This document shows, piece by piece, positions 10,324-22,049 of a stretch of 64,000 nucleotides of DNA. The notes under the pieces were generated by a model. The model was given only the letters and a program-made list of their open reading frames with translations. It did no database searches and was not told where the DNA came from. Numbering within the stretch: the first letter of the stretch is position 1; every line of letters starts with the position of its first letter. Both the position numbers and the translations under genes were made by a program. The DNA comes from Ahaetulla prasina (lineage: Eukaryota; Chordata; Lepidosauria; Squamata; Colubridae), in the NCBI RefSeq assembly GCF_028640845.1, contig NC_080540.1, positions 153,891,920-153,955,919 of the forward strand. Direction: 5' to 3'.

Positions 10324-11901
10324 TAGGTAAAACTCAAAAAATTAGAATATTGTTCGAAATTCATTTATTTCAATAACACAACTTAAAAGGTGAAACTAAT
10401 ATATGAGATAGACTCATTACATGCAAAGCGAGATAGTTCAAGCCTTGATTTGTCATAATTTTGATGATTATGGCTGACAGCTCATGAAAACCCCAAATTC
10501 ACAATCTCAGAAAATTAGAATATTACATGAAATCAATAAAACAAGGATTGTACATAGAACAATATCAGACCTCTGAAAAGTATAATCATGAATATGTACT
10601 CATTACTTGGTTTGGGCCCCTTTTGCATCAATTACTGCCTCAATGCGGTGTGGCATGGATGCTATCAGCCTGTGGTACTGCTGAGGTGTTATGGAAGACC
10701 AGGATGCTTCAATAGCGGCCTTCAGCTCTTGTGCATTGTTCGGTCTCATGTCTCTCATTTTTCTCTTGACAATACCCCATAGATTCTCTATGAGGGTCAG
10801 GTCAGGCGAGTTAGCTGGCCAAATTCAAGCACAGTAATCCCATGGGCATTGAACCAGGTTTTGGTACTTTTGGCATTGTGGGCAATGCCAAATCCTGCTG
10901 GAAAATGAAGTCAACATCCCCATAAAGCTCATCTGCGGAAGGAAGCATGAAGTGCTCCAAAATCTCCTGGTAGACAGCTGTGTTGATCCTGGACTTAATG
11001 AAGCACAGTGACCAACACCAGCAGATGACATGGCTCCCCAAATCAACACAGACTGTGGAAACTTCACACTGGACTTCAAGCATCTTGCAGTGTGTGCCTC
11101 TCCATTCTTCCTCCAGACTCTGGGTTCTTGGTTTCCAAATGAGATGTAAAAGTTGCTCTCATCAGACCAGTTCTTTTTTTCTTTAGCCTAGGTAAGACGC
11201 TTCTGACCTTGTTTGTTATTCAGGAGCAGCTTGACAAGAGGAATACGACATTTGAAGCCCATGTCCAGGATCTGTCTGTGTGTGATGGCTCTTGATGCAC
11301 TGACTCCAGCCTCAGTCTACTTCTTGTGAAAGTCCCCAACACTTTTGAATGGCCTTTTCCTGACAATCCTCTCCAGGCTGCGTCATCCCTGCTGCTTGTG
11401 CACCTTTTTCTTCCACACTTTCCCCTTCCACATGACTTTTTATTAATGTGCTTTGATACAGCACTTTGGGAACATCCAATTTCTTTTGCAATTACCTTTT
11501 GAGGCTTTCACTCCTTATGGAGGGTGTCAATGATGGTTTTCTGCACAACTGTCAGGTCAGCAGTCTTTCCCATGATTGTGATTCCTACTGAACCAGACTG
11601 GGAGACCATTTAAAGGCTCAGGAACCCTTTGCTGGTGTTATGGCTTAAATAGCTGATTAGAGTGGGACACTTTGAGCCTAGAATATTGAACCTTTTCACA
11701 ATATTCTAATTTTCTGAGATTGTGAATTTGGGGTTTTCATGAGCTGTAAGCCATAATCATCAAAATTATGACAAATCAAGGCATGAACTATCTCGCTTTG
11801 CATGTAATGAGTCTATCTCATATATTAGTTTCACCTTTTAAGTTGCATTACTGAAATAAATGAACTTTTGCATGATATTCTAATTTTTTGAGTTTCACCT
11901 G
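10324..11901 (-). mobile_element. Tc1-like DNA transposon with ~200-bp inverted repeats
   Basis: Flanked by TA on both sides (10322-10323, 11902-11903). The terminal repeats, about 10324-10524 and 11700-11901, are near-identical inverted copies. On the minus strand a degraded transposase starts at 11573 (MGKTADLTVVQKTII, a helix-turn-helix start), with a TGA soon after, and ends with a DDE-type segment near 10980-10850 (INTAVYQEIL, LPSADELYG, FQQDLA). The stop codons make it non-autonomous now, but the long repeats are intact and could still be bound by a related transposase. Confidence 0.88.
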
Positions 11902-11903
11902 TA

Positions 11904-12538
11904 GTAATATATCCTTTCTATATCTCACATGGGTACACTACTTGTTTTTCAACCCTCAGGAATTCGTAGAAAGCAATCTTTCCCCCTCCCTGTCATTCCC
12001 CCCACTATAGTTTGAAACAATTGAGGAGTCCAATACTATTCTGGTCCTCATGATTATTCATTGTGGCCTGACCATGGAGACTACTGCTCAACTTGAAATC
12101 CCATGTCTTTTGGAAGGAATTACCTGATGGAACCAATTGAGACTGGAGATTGTAAGTTTTTTAGTGAATAGTAGTGAGAGGGATTGGGTTAAAGGATTGG
12201 GTGCTTATGCCATTAGTTTCTGTCTTCTTTAGTATCTAGATTGTTGGGCTTTTTCTTTTATTTATTTTGTATTTATTTATTAAATTTCGAAACCATTCAT
12301 CTCCTTCAGAGAGGTTTTGTGGCTGTGCAGTTTACATGGGTAGTAATTTGCAACTCAGCAGCTGCAGCATTGATCAGTTTTTCTAGGTAAGGGAAATAAG
12401 GCAGCACACTGATGAATCACTAGAGGTTGGAACTATGGCTCAGTCCCAACTGTTGGAGAGTGACTTTGACATACCCATTTGACATACCCTTTTATCCTAG
12501 CAAATTAGTGTCCATTAACTTCATAGCTATGTAGGAAC
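11904..12538. other. Unannotated part of copy B intron 1
   Basis: No exon, repeat terminus or convincing reading frame recognised. Confidence 0.5.
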
Positions 12539-12546
12539 TTCTAGTG

Positions 12547-13816
12547 CAGGGGTCAGCAACCTGCGGTTCTGGAGCCACATGTGGTTCTTTCACACCTCTG
12601 CTGCAGCTCCCTGTCACTTAAAATATGTGTCTCAACCGCCAATGTGCGACACCTGCTGGAACACGATTCATTGAGCTTTTCAACCCCTGCTAGGCCAACC
12701 ATGGATAAATCCAAGAAAAGTTAAGTCTCAGAAGAAAACAGAATGTTTAATTCAACCTCATATTTTTATTTATTTATTTATTTATTTATTTTGTCACAAC
12801 AATATATGTAGGTATCATACAAAAAGATTATATAGCATATAAACACATATATGAGTAAATATTAGGAGGTATAAGCATATATATATATAGGAAGAAGAAA
12901 AGAAAAACAATAGGACAGAAACGGTAGGCATGTTTGTGCGCTTATGCACGCCCCTTATGGTCCTCTTAGGAATGGGGTGAGGTCAATAGTAGAAAGTTTT
13001 TGGATAAAACTTTTAGGATTATGAGAAGAGACCACAGAGTCAGGTAAAGTATTCCAAGCACTGATGATTCTGTTACAGAAGTCATATTTTCTGCAATCTA
13101 GATTAAAGCGGTTGACATTTAGTTTAAATCTATTAGTTGCTCTAGTATTATTGCAATTAAAGCTGAAGTAGTCTTTAACAGGAAGCACATTACAATAGAT
13201 GATTCTGTGAGTTAAACTTAGGTCTTGTTGGAGGCGACGGAGTTCCAAGCTTCCTAAGCCTAGGATTTCAAGTCTGGTGGGGTAAGGTATTTTGTTGTTT
13301 TCAGAGGAATGGAGAACTCTTCTTGTAAAATATTTCTGGACACGTTCAATTGTATTGATGTCAGAGATGTGGTGAGGGTTCCAAACAGGTGAGCTGTATT
13401 CTAGAATTGGTCTAGCAAATGTTTTATATGCTATGTTTAGTAGTGTGGTGTTTTTGGAAAAGAAGCTATGCAAGATTAGGTTTACAACTCTTAGAGCTTT
13501 TTTTGCTATGTAGTTGCAGTGGGCTTTGGCACTTAGATCATTTGACATGAAAACTCAAAGGTCTTTAACGGGATGGGGGTCGTCAGTAAGGTAATGTCCA
13601 TCTAGTATGAACTTAGTGTTTGGGTTCTGTTTTCCTATATGTAAGACTGAGCATTTGCTGGATGAAATTTGGAGCTGCCAATTTTCAGACCAAGCAGTTT
13701 TGTGGCCGCTCAGGAAATAGTCAGGCACAGGAAGGGTTTTGTAGCTCCCGGTGTTTTCTTTTCTGTGGGAAACGGGTCCAGATGGCTCTTTGAGTGTTTA
13801 AAGTTGCAGACCCCTG
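12547..13816. mobile_element. hAT element split by a LINE insertion
   Basis: Left end CAGGGGTCAGCAACCTGC, right end the inverse form (GTTGCAGACCCCTG). Both sides carry the 8-bp duplication TTCTAGTG (12539-12546 and 13817-13824), the hAT signature, so boundaries are exact. The original element was only about 330 bp; the rest is a LINE-A insertion at about 12763-13697. No transposase. Confidence 0.88.
12763..13697 (-). mobile_element. LINE-A 3' fragment inside hAT element
   Basis: Minus-strand copy closely similar to the LINE at 2138-4436. It encodes the last roughly 200 codons of the reverse transcriptase protein (13548-12955: SNDLSAKAHCN, PILEYSSPVWNP, ending LTPFLRGP), with an A-rich repeated 3' tail at 12763-12792. 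5' truncated inside the RT region. Younger than the hAT element that hosts it. Confidence 0.85.
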
Positions 13817-13824
13817 TTCTAGTG

Positions 13825-14471
13825 AATTTGTGGGAGATAAGGTAAACGAAAAGGAAAGGAAAAAAAAGAAAGAAATGGAGGTCTGCTAAAATTGAAGGAG
13901 TTTCTAGTAGAGCCAGCAAACTCCAGAATAAGACAAAGTCAGAACAGAGATAGGAAATATTTCTTCTCATACAAAGAAACTATAGATTTTTTTCCAGTCC
14001 TGCCTCCAGAACAAAAGGGAGACTATCCACTATAGAATGCTCTAAGCGCTATTCTAAGAAACTTAGACATTCGTATGTTCATAATTGTTGCAAATTTAAT
14101 AAAGAGAAGGAACTTGAAAGAAGAGTTGGTTTTAGACAAATATAAAGATGGCTGTGCAGGACAAAATCAAAGCAATCTATATTAATACTAGTTATATTAG
14201 AGCAGCATTATAAAGTATTATCTTTACTAGACAAAATATTAGAGGGGAGGGAAGGGAAGGAAGGCAGGCCGGCCAGCCGGCCAAAAAAATCCTAAATTAA
14301 TAAATACTGCATGGTCAGTGTTTAGAAATAATGTACAAGACGACTATGGACTCCCAAATTATATTCTAATTTGAAATTGCTTACAGGATCTGTTTTAATG
14401 CTAACTGCAGTGTGTTTTATGGACTACTTACAAATATTACATTTAATTAGTATTTGTGTTTTGTTTTCTAG
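13825..14471. other. End of copy B intron 1
   Basis: AT-rich, with an A/G-rich run at 14240-14280. Ends in the acceptor TTTTGTTTTCTAG before exon 2. Nothing else recognised. Confidence 0.5.
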
Positions 14472-14673
14472 AATGTGGAACAAGGCCTGCTATGAATGAG
14501 ATAGCATCAGGCAATCGGATTGTAGGAGGACGTGATGCTCCACTTGGAGCATGGCCATGGCAAGTTAGTCTTCAAGTTTACCAATTGGGTATAGGATACC
14601 ATCATATTTGTGGTGGAGTAGTAATTACTAACAATTCATTGCTGACAGCAGCACACTGCATTAGGAAATGGAA
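14472..14673 (+). CDS. Copy B, exon 2: activation site and catalytic His
   Basis: A 202-nt exon between a TTTTCTAG acceptor and a GTATGT donor. It completes Glu30, then encodes Cys31 (the propeptide Cys expected to stay disulphide-linked to the protease domain), the activation site R45/[18 protein letters not shown] and TAAHC with catalytic His91. Activation by trypsin-like cleavage after Arg45 would free Ile46. Exon length and phases equal those of copies C and D. No damage is seen. The next intron is 3.78 kb. Confidence 0.92.
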
Positions 14674-15389
14674 GTATGTATCTTTTAATTTTAAACATTT
14701 TTCAATTAATTTTAGATTTTAAAAAAGTGAGGTAAAATTGTTTGATTTGAAAATATTTTTAATTACATTTTTATGAATACTTTTCTTCCTTTATTTTATG
14801 TACATTTTTATGAATACTTTTCCTCCTGAATTGATTATCAAGCAAGAAAAATATTATTAAATATGTAAAGTTTATTTGAGGCAAGATGAAATATTCTACT
14901 TAGTAAAGTATACCAAATTAACAACTTAACAGGATTGATTGTACAGAAAACAATGAAGAACTTGTATATATAAGCAACCTTTGACTTTATAATTTAGAAA
15001 GGTAGCTTATTTTCTCGCATTCATTTATTTAAGGTCATGGAAATATGTATTAAAAAATAAATTCCATGCCAATCAAATCAGATTTTTAGGTATGCTCCAT
15101 ATCATAGGTCAGTACCATACACAAGATTTATATAAAGCAACACTCAAAACCAAAACCAAATTAAGCTTCACAAGTTTACAGGAAATATCTATTGTATAAA
15201 ATTATTGTATAAAATGATTTATACAGTAATTTTATTAAAAATTATAATTAAAATAAAACTAATGCAAACCAAAAAAGTAGATTAAAAAGAAAGAGTAGGT
15301 GCAGAAAAAATTGAAAGACATAAAGCAAAGAAAAAATTTGTGAAGAAAAAGAAATATATAAAGAAGTGATTTCACCTTCCTCACAATTG

Positions 15390-16700
15390 TAAACACTGTT
15401 TATAACTTAGCATCTTCTCTTAAAATACAATAAATGATCTCTTCTTCCCATATCCCATCTCTTAACTTAACTAAATCGTTACAACTTTTTCATTTCAGTT
15501 CTAACGTCAGCAAAAGTCCATCAAGAGTTAGCAGAAACAACATACGTTCATATGATAAACAACATATCATAAAAACATATATTTTGAGCTTAGTCAAATA
15601 AACCAACTTTTTTTTACTTCTTCCTCACTTTTACTTAGGGTTTAGTTCCTCCAACTAATGTAGAACTTGATTTCTTCTTTGTCCCTTTCTCATAAAATTC
15701 TTCAAACTTTAGATAAACCTCTTTTGTAAATCTCATATAGGAAATTATTCTGGTCGCTCTCTTTGTTTTTTTGTAAATATCCCTTTTATTTACAATAAAA
15801 AGGGGTTATAAATATCCCTTTTAATTATTAATATATAAGCCAGCTTCTTTTGTATATCCAATGTAAAATCATCTTCTATGTCATTCCCATAGTCTGTTAA
15901 TTCTATTTTCACATCAGTCTCAATCATGTCAGGTAATACTTGCTCCTCTTCAATAGGATCTTTTTATCTAACTATAGAGGCAGATATTTAAAATTAACTT
16001 CTGGGCCCATTGATCAAAAATATTTTTCAATATGTCCAATTTTGCTTCATTGTAAAGCAAAATTGAATATTCTTTTCCTTTGATTGTAATTTTTAGTTCC
16101 CTTTAGTTTCCAATTTTTAAATCTTTTTTTAAATAAAAAAATAGGCATTTTTCCATGGAAAGAATTTTAAAATTCTTTAAAATTAATTACCAAATCTTAT
16201 TTCAAATTTATCTGGCCCTTTAGTCCAATTGTATCTTTTTAAAAGCAAATTTTTAATCAGCCTGTTGCTTATTGAAAAAAAAGTTAAATTCTTAAACTTG
16301 TAGTTAAAACTTCTTTTGTTAAGGATTGAAGAAAACTCTCCCAAGTGCTGGAAAACTTATCAATATTCCCAACAGCTGAAAAGCCACTAACAAGCAATTT
16401 CTGAAAGTGAATTGAAAAAGAAATAGGTAAACTTGGAAACATTTCAAAGGTGCCAACAACCATGGTTTGAACAAGATGGTTATTCACTGGTCTCTCAGAC
16501 CTGTAAACCTACTAAAGACGATCTTATGATCATCCTGCAAGGAGCAGCTGACTGGAGCACTTATGGGTGTTCTCCTTGTCCAGAGAAGAATTATTGCAGT
16601 CTACTTGCTGACTCTTTATTCCGCTGCCATCTTCAGCTCTGCTTTTTGCAGAGCTGTCTTCAGTGTGGCATTTTTTTTCCTGGAAGTCCCGTAAAATGAT
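15390..16700 (-). mobile_element. Possible L1 5' region fragment
   Basis: A/T-rich stretch in B intron 2 whose minus strand resembles the 5' UTR/ORF1 part of squamate L1 (for example near 16000 and the GCCATCTTCAGC block near 16625). No long frame survives. The assignment is by general resemblance only. Confidence 0.3.
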
Positions 16701-17447
16701 CAAATCCTAATAGTTGTCATGTCTTTCATTGGTTCTTCCTATTAAGGTTGTCATAATAAAATAAACCATGCACTGGAGGTTAGCAATCTAATAGCAAAAA
16801 TGCCACTAACTGCTCATTAGGCTCTAGATATTAAGGGCCTAGCAGCTTTGTTAAGGATAGACTTTATAGGTGTCTATAATAGACAGTAAAGCAGATAATG
16901 AGGCAGATTTTCAATTTGGAATTGGCAGCATCTATAAAACCTTGGAAAAGGAAATTTGGCAACCAATATATGATATTAAAAGAGAAAACGGATATTGGAA
17001 AGAGAAAACGATTAAGTGTACCTCAAGCTGAGTGTGACCTCTTATAATTACAAGTAATTATAGATCCAAATAATATTCTTGGCAATAATATAGAACTTTT
17101 GTCATTTTTTTGAGATTTTTTTTTGCGGGGTGGGGCTTCTCAATGTGGCCTACAGACTTGAGATTTCCTAAATATTCCCACTGAAATACCATCTAGGTTC
17201 TAAATTGCTTACATTTCAAGGTAAGTCAAAGCTTAGCTGGGTGCATGTTATCTTTAAAGAAGAAATCAGCCAACCAAAAATATTCCAGAAATTAGTAGCT
17301 AAGAGAAAGGAATATTTGTCTGAACCAAAGAACTGGAGGTTCACCAGCAAGTGGTCTCACAGTAGCAATGGAGAAAGCCCTTCTCCCTCAAATCCTTTTT
17401 TTGGGGGGACTGATTTTTTTCATTTTTAATTAGTTTTCAGCCAAAAA

Positions 17448-17642
17448 AAAAAGTGGAGAATGGACTTGCTTAATGACATGATTCACTTAATGACCACATA
17501 ATTCTCTTATGACTGCATGACTCACAACCATCATAAAAGTGGTTGTAAAACTGAATCAGTTACATGGTGACCCACTTAATGATCGCAATGACTTACGAAA
17601 AGAATTCTGGGTTTAGTTGTTGTTAAGTGAGAACTACCTGAA
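17448..17642. repeat. Fragment of the TA-flanked MITE family
   Basis: Repeated CACTTAATGACC / TTAAGTGAGAACTACCTG phrases match the element at 7807-8199. Degraded, one end lost. Between here and exon 3 (to 18456) I see nothing else. Confidence 0.5.
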
Positions 17643-18456
17643 TTGTGAAATGAAAAATAAAATGTAGTTTTCCAGTGATTTGGTATACAAAATCTGAGAG
17701 CAATAGCATTTCTATCTTGTACAATTTAATAAAGGTTGGGGGAATTGGGCAAGAGAATGACCAAATGTTATGTCATACTAAATGTGGTATTTTTCCAAAT
17801 TCATCAAAACCTTTCAACCAAAATGTTTAATTAATTATCATTACTAGTAGAGACATTATATCTACCAATCTGAGGATACCTCATATGCATTTTTAGTGCA
17901 AATTTAAGAATGTAGCACTATTATTATAGTCAGTTTTTAATAAGCCAACACAGATTTAAAGAAAATTTTCTACTGTCAAGTGTTTCGAGTAGACCTACTG
18001 AGGTCCAATTCCAAGATCTCTTCTGATCATTTTTAAACACTTGGGAAAGTGTTTTAATATAATTATTTTATATTGTCGATACTTGGTCAACACTGCAGAA
18101 ATCCAGTCAAGCATTAAATGATAGCAGATATAAGAGGTATTCTAGAAAAACCTCTGATCAGATTTGCACAGCCTGGTTCTGATAGTTTAACCCTACCAAT
18201 CATGACTTACTTGTCTTATTTGAAACCAGGTTGCACTTATGACTAAATCTTCTATAAGATATATATAGTAAAGGCAGGTTTTCTATCAATAATCAAATTT
18301 CTGATTCTACATAGGATTACTGATTCTGATTTTGGTCTGGTAAGAAGCTTAGTAGTTTTGCCCAGAACAGATGCCATGACAATTCTTAAATAGTACTGAA
18401 GTCATAATTCTATAATAAACACTATCTACAGTATATCCTTTCTCCCCCTCTCCTAG

Positions 18457-18722
18457 GAATCCAGAGTTTTGGAGAGCTGTATTTGGCTTAAATCATCTAT
18501 ATCATCATGAGTATTACACTAGAGAGAGATACATCAAAGCAATTATAATCCATTCGCATTTCAAGCAGGAAACGTATGAAAATGATATTGCATTATTCAA
18601 ATTACAAAATCCTATCACATTTAATGATTATATCCAACCTATCTGCTTACCTCCAAGTCCTCTTTTTCTAGGTAATGATACTCTATGTTATATATCAGGA
18701 TGGGGAAGCGCATATGAGAAAG
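18457..18722 (+). CDS. Copy B, exon 3: catalytic Asp exon
   Basis: A 266-nt exon (acceptor CTCTCCTAG, donor AAAG/GTAAAT), opening with one base that completes Lys97. It encodes NPEFWRAVFGLN, then KAIIIH, YENDIALF with catalytic Asp140, the PICLP motif whose Cys should pair with propeptide Cys31, and CYISGWG. It is collinear with human TMPRSS12 as I know that family (a WxAVxG block directly after the His exon). All 88 codons are open. The following intron is 1.44 kb against 7.6 kb in copy D. Confidence 0.92.
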
Positions 18723-19101
18723 GTAAATGTTTTAATTTCCCTGTAAATTTAATGTTGAGTGCAGTCATAATTTTACTCAGCTCATAAAATCTTTCTATGT
18801 TACTTCCATTTATTCCATTAAGTGGAAAAAAGGCTGTGGTGATTTTTATAATACACAGGCAATTGGGCGGGGGGGGTTTATATGTGTTTGCATTCAACAG
18901 TTTGTGCTTACATTGCTTCTGTTCCATCAATTACTGAGCATTATAGACAGCTATCTCTTCAGTTTTTACAATTTCAATAAGCATTGCTCCTGTTTTCATA
19001 ATAAGCAATAAACAATGCTGATTTTTTAAAAAAAATGAAAGTGTATATTTTTCTTGCTCTTAAGAGTTGTATTTTGAGAGTTGGTCTTAAGAGTTGTATT
19101 T

Positions 19102-19350
19102 TGGTGGTGCGGTGGCACAGTGGTTAGAATGCAGTACTGCAGGCTACCGCTGCTGTTCACCAGCTGCCAGCAGATCGAATCTCACTAGGCTCAAGGTTGA
19201 CTCAGCCTTCCAACCTTCCAAGGTTGGTAAAAATGAGGACCCAGATTGTTGGGGGCAATATGCTGACTCTGTAAACTGCTTAGAGAGGTCTGTAAAGCAC
19301 CATGAAGCGGTATGTATGTCTAAGTGCTATTGCTGCTATTGATATTAATA
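19102..19350 (+). repeat. Squamate tRNA-derived SINE
   Basis: Starts GGTGGTGCGGTGGCACAGTGG (A box within) and has a B-box-like GATCGAATC near 19173, then the diagnostic GGACCCAGATTGTTGGGGGC and AAGCGGTATG..GTCTAAGTGC body and an ATTGCTGCT tail. Non-coding, Pol III-type. Upstream, the phrase CTTAAGAGTTGTATTTTG occurs twice within 40 bp (about 19061 and 19087). Confidence 0.85.
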
Positions 19351-20161
19351 TTTTCATATCTCAAATAAAAACATGAATCAAAAAATAATGACTTGGAGAA
19401 GGAGAATCGGTTCAAAGCAAAGAACAATGAGCTGGTATACAGTAGTTGCATCCATATAGATAAAATTGTTTGCCATTGTTATGAGAGAAAAGGATTTTGA
19501 CAAAATTATGTAAACTTGTCACAGAAAAAACTGCAGATAGTTTAAGTTCACGTAACAGAGGACAAACAATCACCTTTACTATCATGTGCTTTCAATTAAA
19601 ATATTCCACTCCACACACATCCTGTTTCATGAACTTTTTCAACTTTGCCAGACGTGCTAACAGTCTACCAATCACTCTGGAAACTTCTGATCTTGATATT
19701 CTAACCTCTGTTTGTAAATAGTGTGCACATTTCTCCATATTGAGGTAGTAAGAGTAAGGTAGTATTTTGCTTCAAAAATTCATTTATGGAAAAACCCACT
19801 TAACTCCTTGCACAGGATTAGTAAATAAATAGGTTTATTGTTGTGACTGCAGGTCATAATAATGTATATTAGCAAAGTACCATATATTTACTTCACATCA
19901 ATCATGTAGGACTCACCAAAATAAAAACTCTTACTAATCTCTAATAACACATTGTATAAAAATACATGCCTTTCCTCCCAAATACATATACATCATTGTG
20001 GATAAATCTTTAAAACAAAATTCATTTTTGTCTTTAAAAACATGGCTGCTATTCAGAAAGTAAATATCTGTCAGGAGGCAGTAGTTTTGCTTATTGAGTT
20101 ATACTTTTTTTAAAAAGTAGAAGTATAATTGTAGCATTACTTTTTATTTTTTTCATTAAAG

Positions 20162-20304
20162 GTAAAAAAAAATATACATTGCAAGAAGCACAGGTTGAGA
20201 TTATTCCACAAAATATCTGTAACAGATATGATTGGTATGGTGGAGCTGTAACAACAAATATGTTTTGTGCTGGCTCTGCAAGTGGAACTGTGGATAGTTG
20301 TCAG
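20162..20304 (+). CDS. Copy B, exon 4: substrate-pocket exon
   Basis: A 143-nt exon after a TTCATTAAAG acceptor, ending CAG/GTAAAA. It begins by completing Gly186 and runs to Gln233. It carries LQEAQVEIIP, a Cys-containing loop (CNRYDW), MFCAG and VDSCQ; Asp230 is the position-189 residue that gives trypsin-like preference for Arg/Lys. A run of nine A bases at the start makes three Lys codons; this is open but slippage-prone. Same length and phase as exon 4 of A and D. Confidence 0.92.
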
Positions 20305-20940
20305 GTAAAACTGAAATAATTTCATTTTTAATTCTTTTGCCATAAAATCCTGATTGGTACTATTTAACTAGTCAAGCAAATAAATTTACAAATCTAGGAA
20401 ATAAAATTAGTTGACACTTTCTGTGGAAAAACAGGCATCAGAATTTAGTTCAAGTAATATGTTTTACTTTGCTTAGAATATTTCAACCACTTTGTGTCCA
20501 TACAAAACAATTTTGAAAGAGAGGTTGAAAGTGGTTCATTTCAACTTTGCATATGTAGTAATCATAAAACTTAGCAGAGGATGTATTATGTATTTCTAGA
20601 TGTGTATCTTGACTTTTAAAGTAAGCATATTTATACTGGAACTGGAATGCCCAAAATATCAATGAAGACATTTAGTAATGTTAATAATTTAGTAATGTTA
20701 ATAATTTAAATTTTAGCAATCTTGCACCATTTACCCAAAAGGAAGCCCCATTGAATTAAATGGGCTGAGTGCCAAGAGCACTTTGTGCACTCTCTGAACG
20801 ACTCACAAGATTGCCTTATTCAAACTTTCTATATTTTCTTGGAAAAAAGATTTTAACAATTCATGTCCAAATAGGCCCTCAGAATCTTAAAATGTAAGTG
20901 TATTATAAGCAACATTCAAATTAATTCCTTCATTTTTTAG

Positions 20941-21180
20941 GGAGACAGTGGCGGACCATTGATGTGTAATATTCAAAATATCACACAATATTATCTGGTA
21001 GGAATAACCAGCTTTGGCCGTGGTTGTGGCCGACCACAAAATCCAGGGATCTATGTACGTCTAGCTAATTACATGAATTGGTTGCAAACTCTTTTACAAA
21101 GCAGAACTACTACTATGAACTTTCATAATGTTCTAATATTGTCAATAATAAGATGGATAACATTCCATATTTCTCTATGA
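20941..21180 (+). CDS. Copy B, exon 5: catalytic Ser exon and tail
   Basis: Opens with GDSGGP (Ser236) after a CATTTTTTAG acceptor and ends at TGA 21178-21180. It encodes LVGITSFGRGCGRPQNPGIY, the YMNWLQTLL helix and a hydrophobic C-terminal stretch of about 20 residues that may anchor the protein (transmembrane or GPI-type). Joined exons 1-5 total 939 nt, giving 312 residues, a little shorter than human TMPRSS12 (348). All five exons are open and all splice sites obey GT-AG, so copy B looks functional. In mammals the family acts in the testis, in sperm maturation; the same role here is inference. Confidence 0.92.
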   Translation, partial: GDSGGPLMCNIQNITQYYLVGITSFGRGCGRPQNPGIYVRLANYMNWLQTLLQSRTTTMNFHNVLILSIIRWITFHISL

Positions 21181-21309
21181 AAAATTGACATATCAGATGG
21201 TCTTTTACATATTGCTTCCTCTTATAAACATGCATAGAGCATTTTTCTTTAACAATATGAATATATTATGTTTAACATATATTTTGTAATATTTCACCAA
21301 TGTAGCCTA

Positions 21310-21315
21310 AATAAA
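21310..21315 (+). terminator. Polyadenylation signal of copy B
   Basis: AATAAA 130 nt after the stop codon, the first canonical hexamer in the 3' flank. Confidence 0.6.
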
Positions 21316-21718
21316 TTGAAAATATGTATTTAAACTGTTACTTTAAAAAGCAAACAAAAAGTTTAAACCAGTTACATATAGCTGTCAGAGAGGATAGGGC
21401 AGAGGAGCCATTGCAGAGATAAGAGGGGGGGAAAGCTATGAATTTCATTGTGGATTAAAATATAAGAATATTTTACTATTTCAATAAGACTGGTCTATCT
21501 CTAGTGAAAACACTTTTCCCTCCAGGATGGAACTAATAATTTGTAAAATTATCTTATTCCACATAAATGCAAAAGAAAGGCATATGACAAGTGCTTATGT
21601 TGCCATGTATTCATTGTCATCATAAAAATAATAAAACGTATTGCAATTGAATACAGATTGTATGCTTGAAATTCCAGTGTACTATTTTACTTTCATTCTC
21701 AACTAAGTAACTGTCATA
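21316..21718. other. 3' flank of copy B
   Basis: AT-rich, nothing recognised. Confidence 0.5.
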
Positions 21719-22049
21719 TTTATTTTATTTATTTATTTATTTTTCGTATTTTTATACCGCCCTATCTCCCTAGGGACTCAGGGTGGTTCACAGCCAGATA
21801 AAAATATACATATAAATACAAAATAAAACATCCATTAAAAAACTTATTACAGATGGCCGAATAATTAAAATGACAATACAAATAATAAAATCCCCATTAA
21901 AACCAATTCAAATTTAAAATCTAGTCCAGTCCTGCGCAAATAAATAGATGTGTCTTAAGCTCGCGGCGAAAGGTTCGAAGGTCAGGAAGTTGGCGGAGTC
22001 CTGGGGGAAGTTCGTTCCAGAGGGTGGGGGCCCCCACAGAGAAGGCCCT
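21719..22049 (-). mobile_element. L2-clade LINE 3' fragment
   Basis: TTTA-repeat tail, terminal hairpin (TACCGCCCTATCTCC/GGGTGG near 21756-21790), 3' UTR and the last codons of the reverse transcriptase gene. 5' truncated after the GAAGGCCCT phrase. Older than the 52 kb copy, as its hairpin is mutated. Confidence 0.8.

Noticed and set aside
19102..19350. tRNA gene from A- and B-box matches
   Set aside because: The body after the boxes is the standard squamate SINE, and no cloverleaf can be drawn.
14472..21180. Snake-venom serine protease gene
   Set aside because: Exon 2/3 sequence, propeptide Cys, and hydrophobic tail fit TMPRSS12, not the kallikrein-derived venom enzymes.
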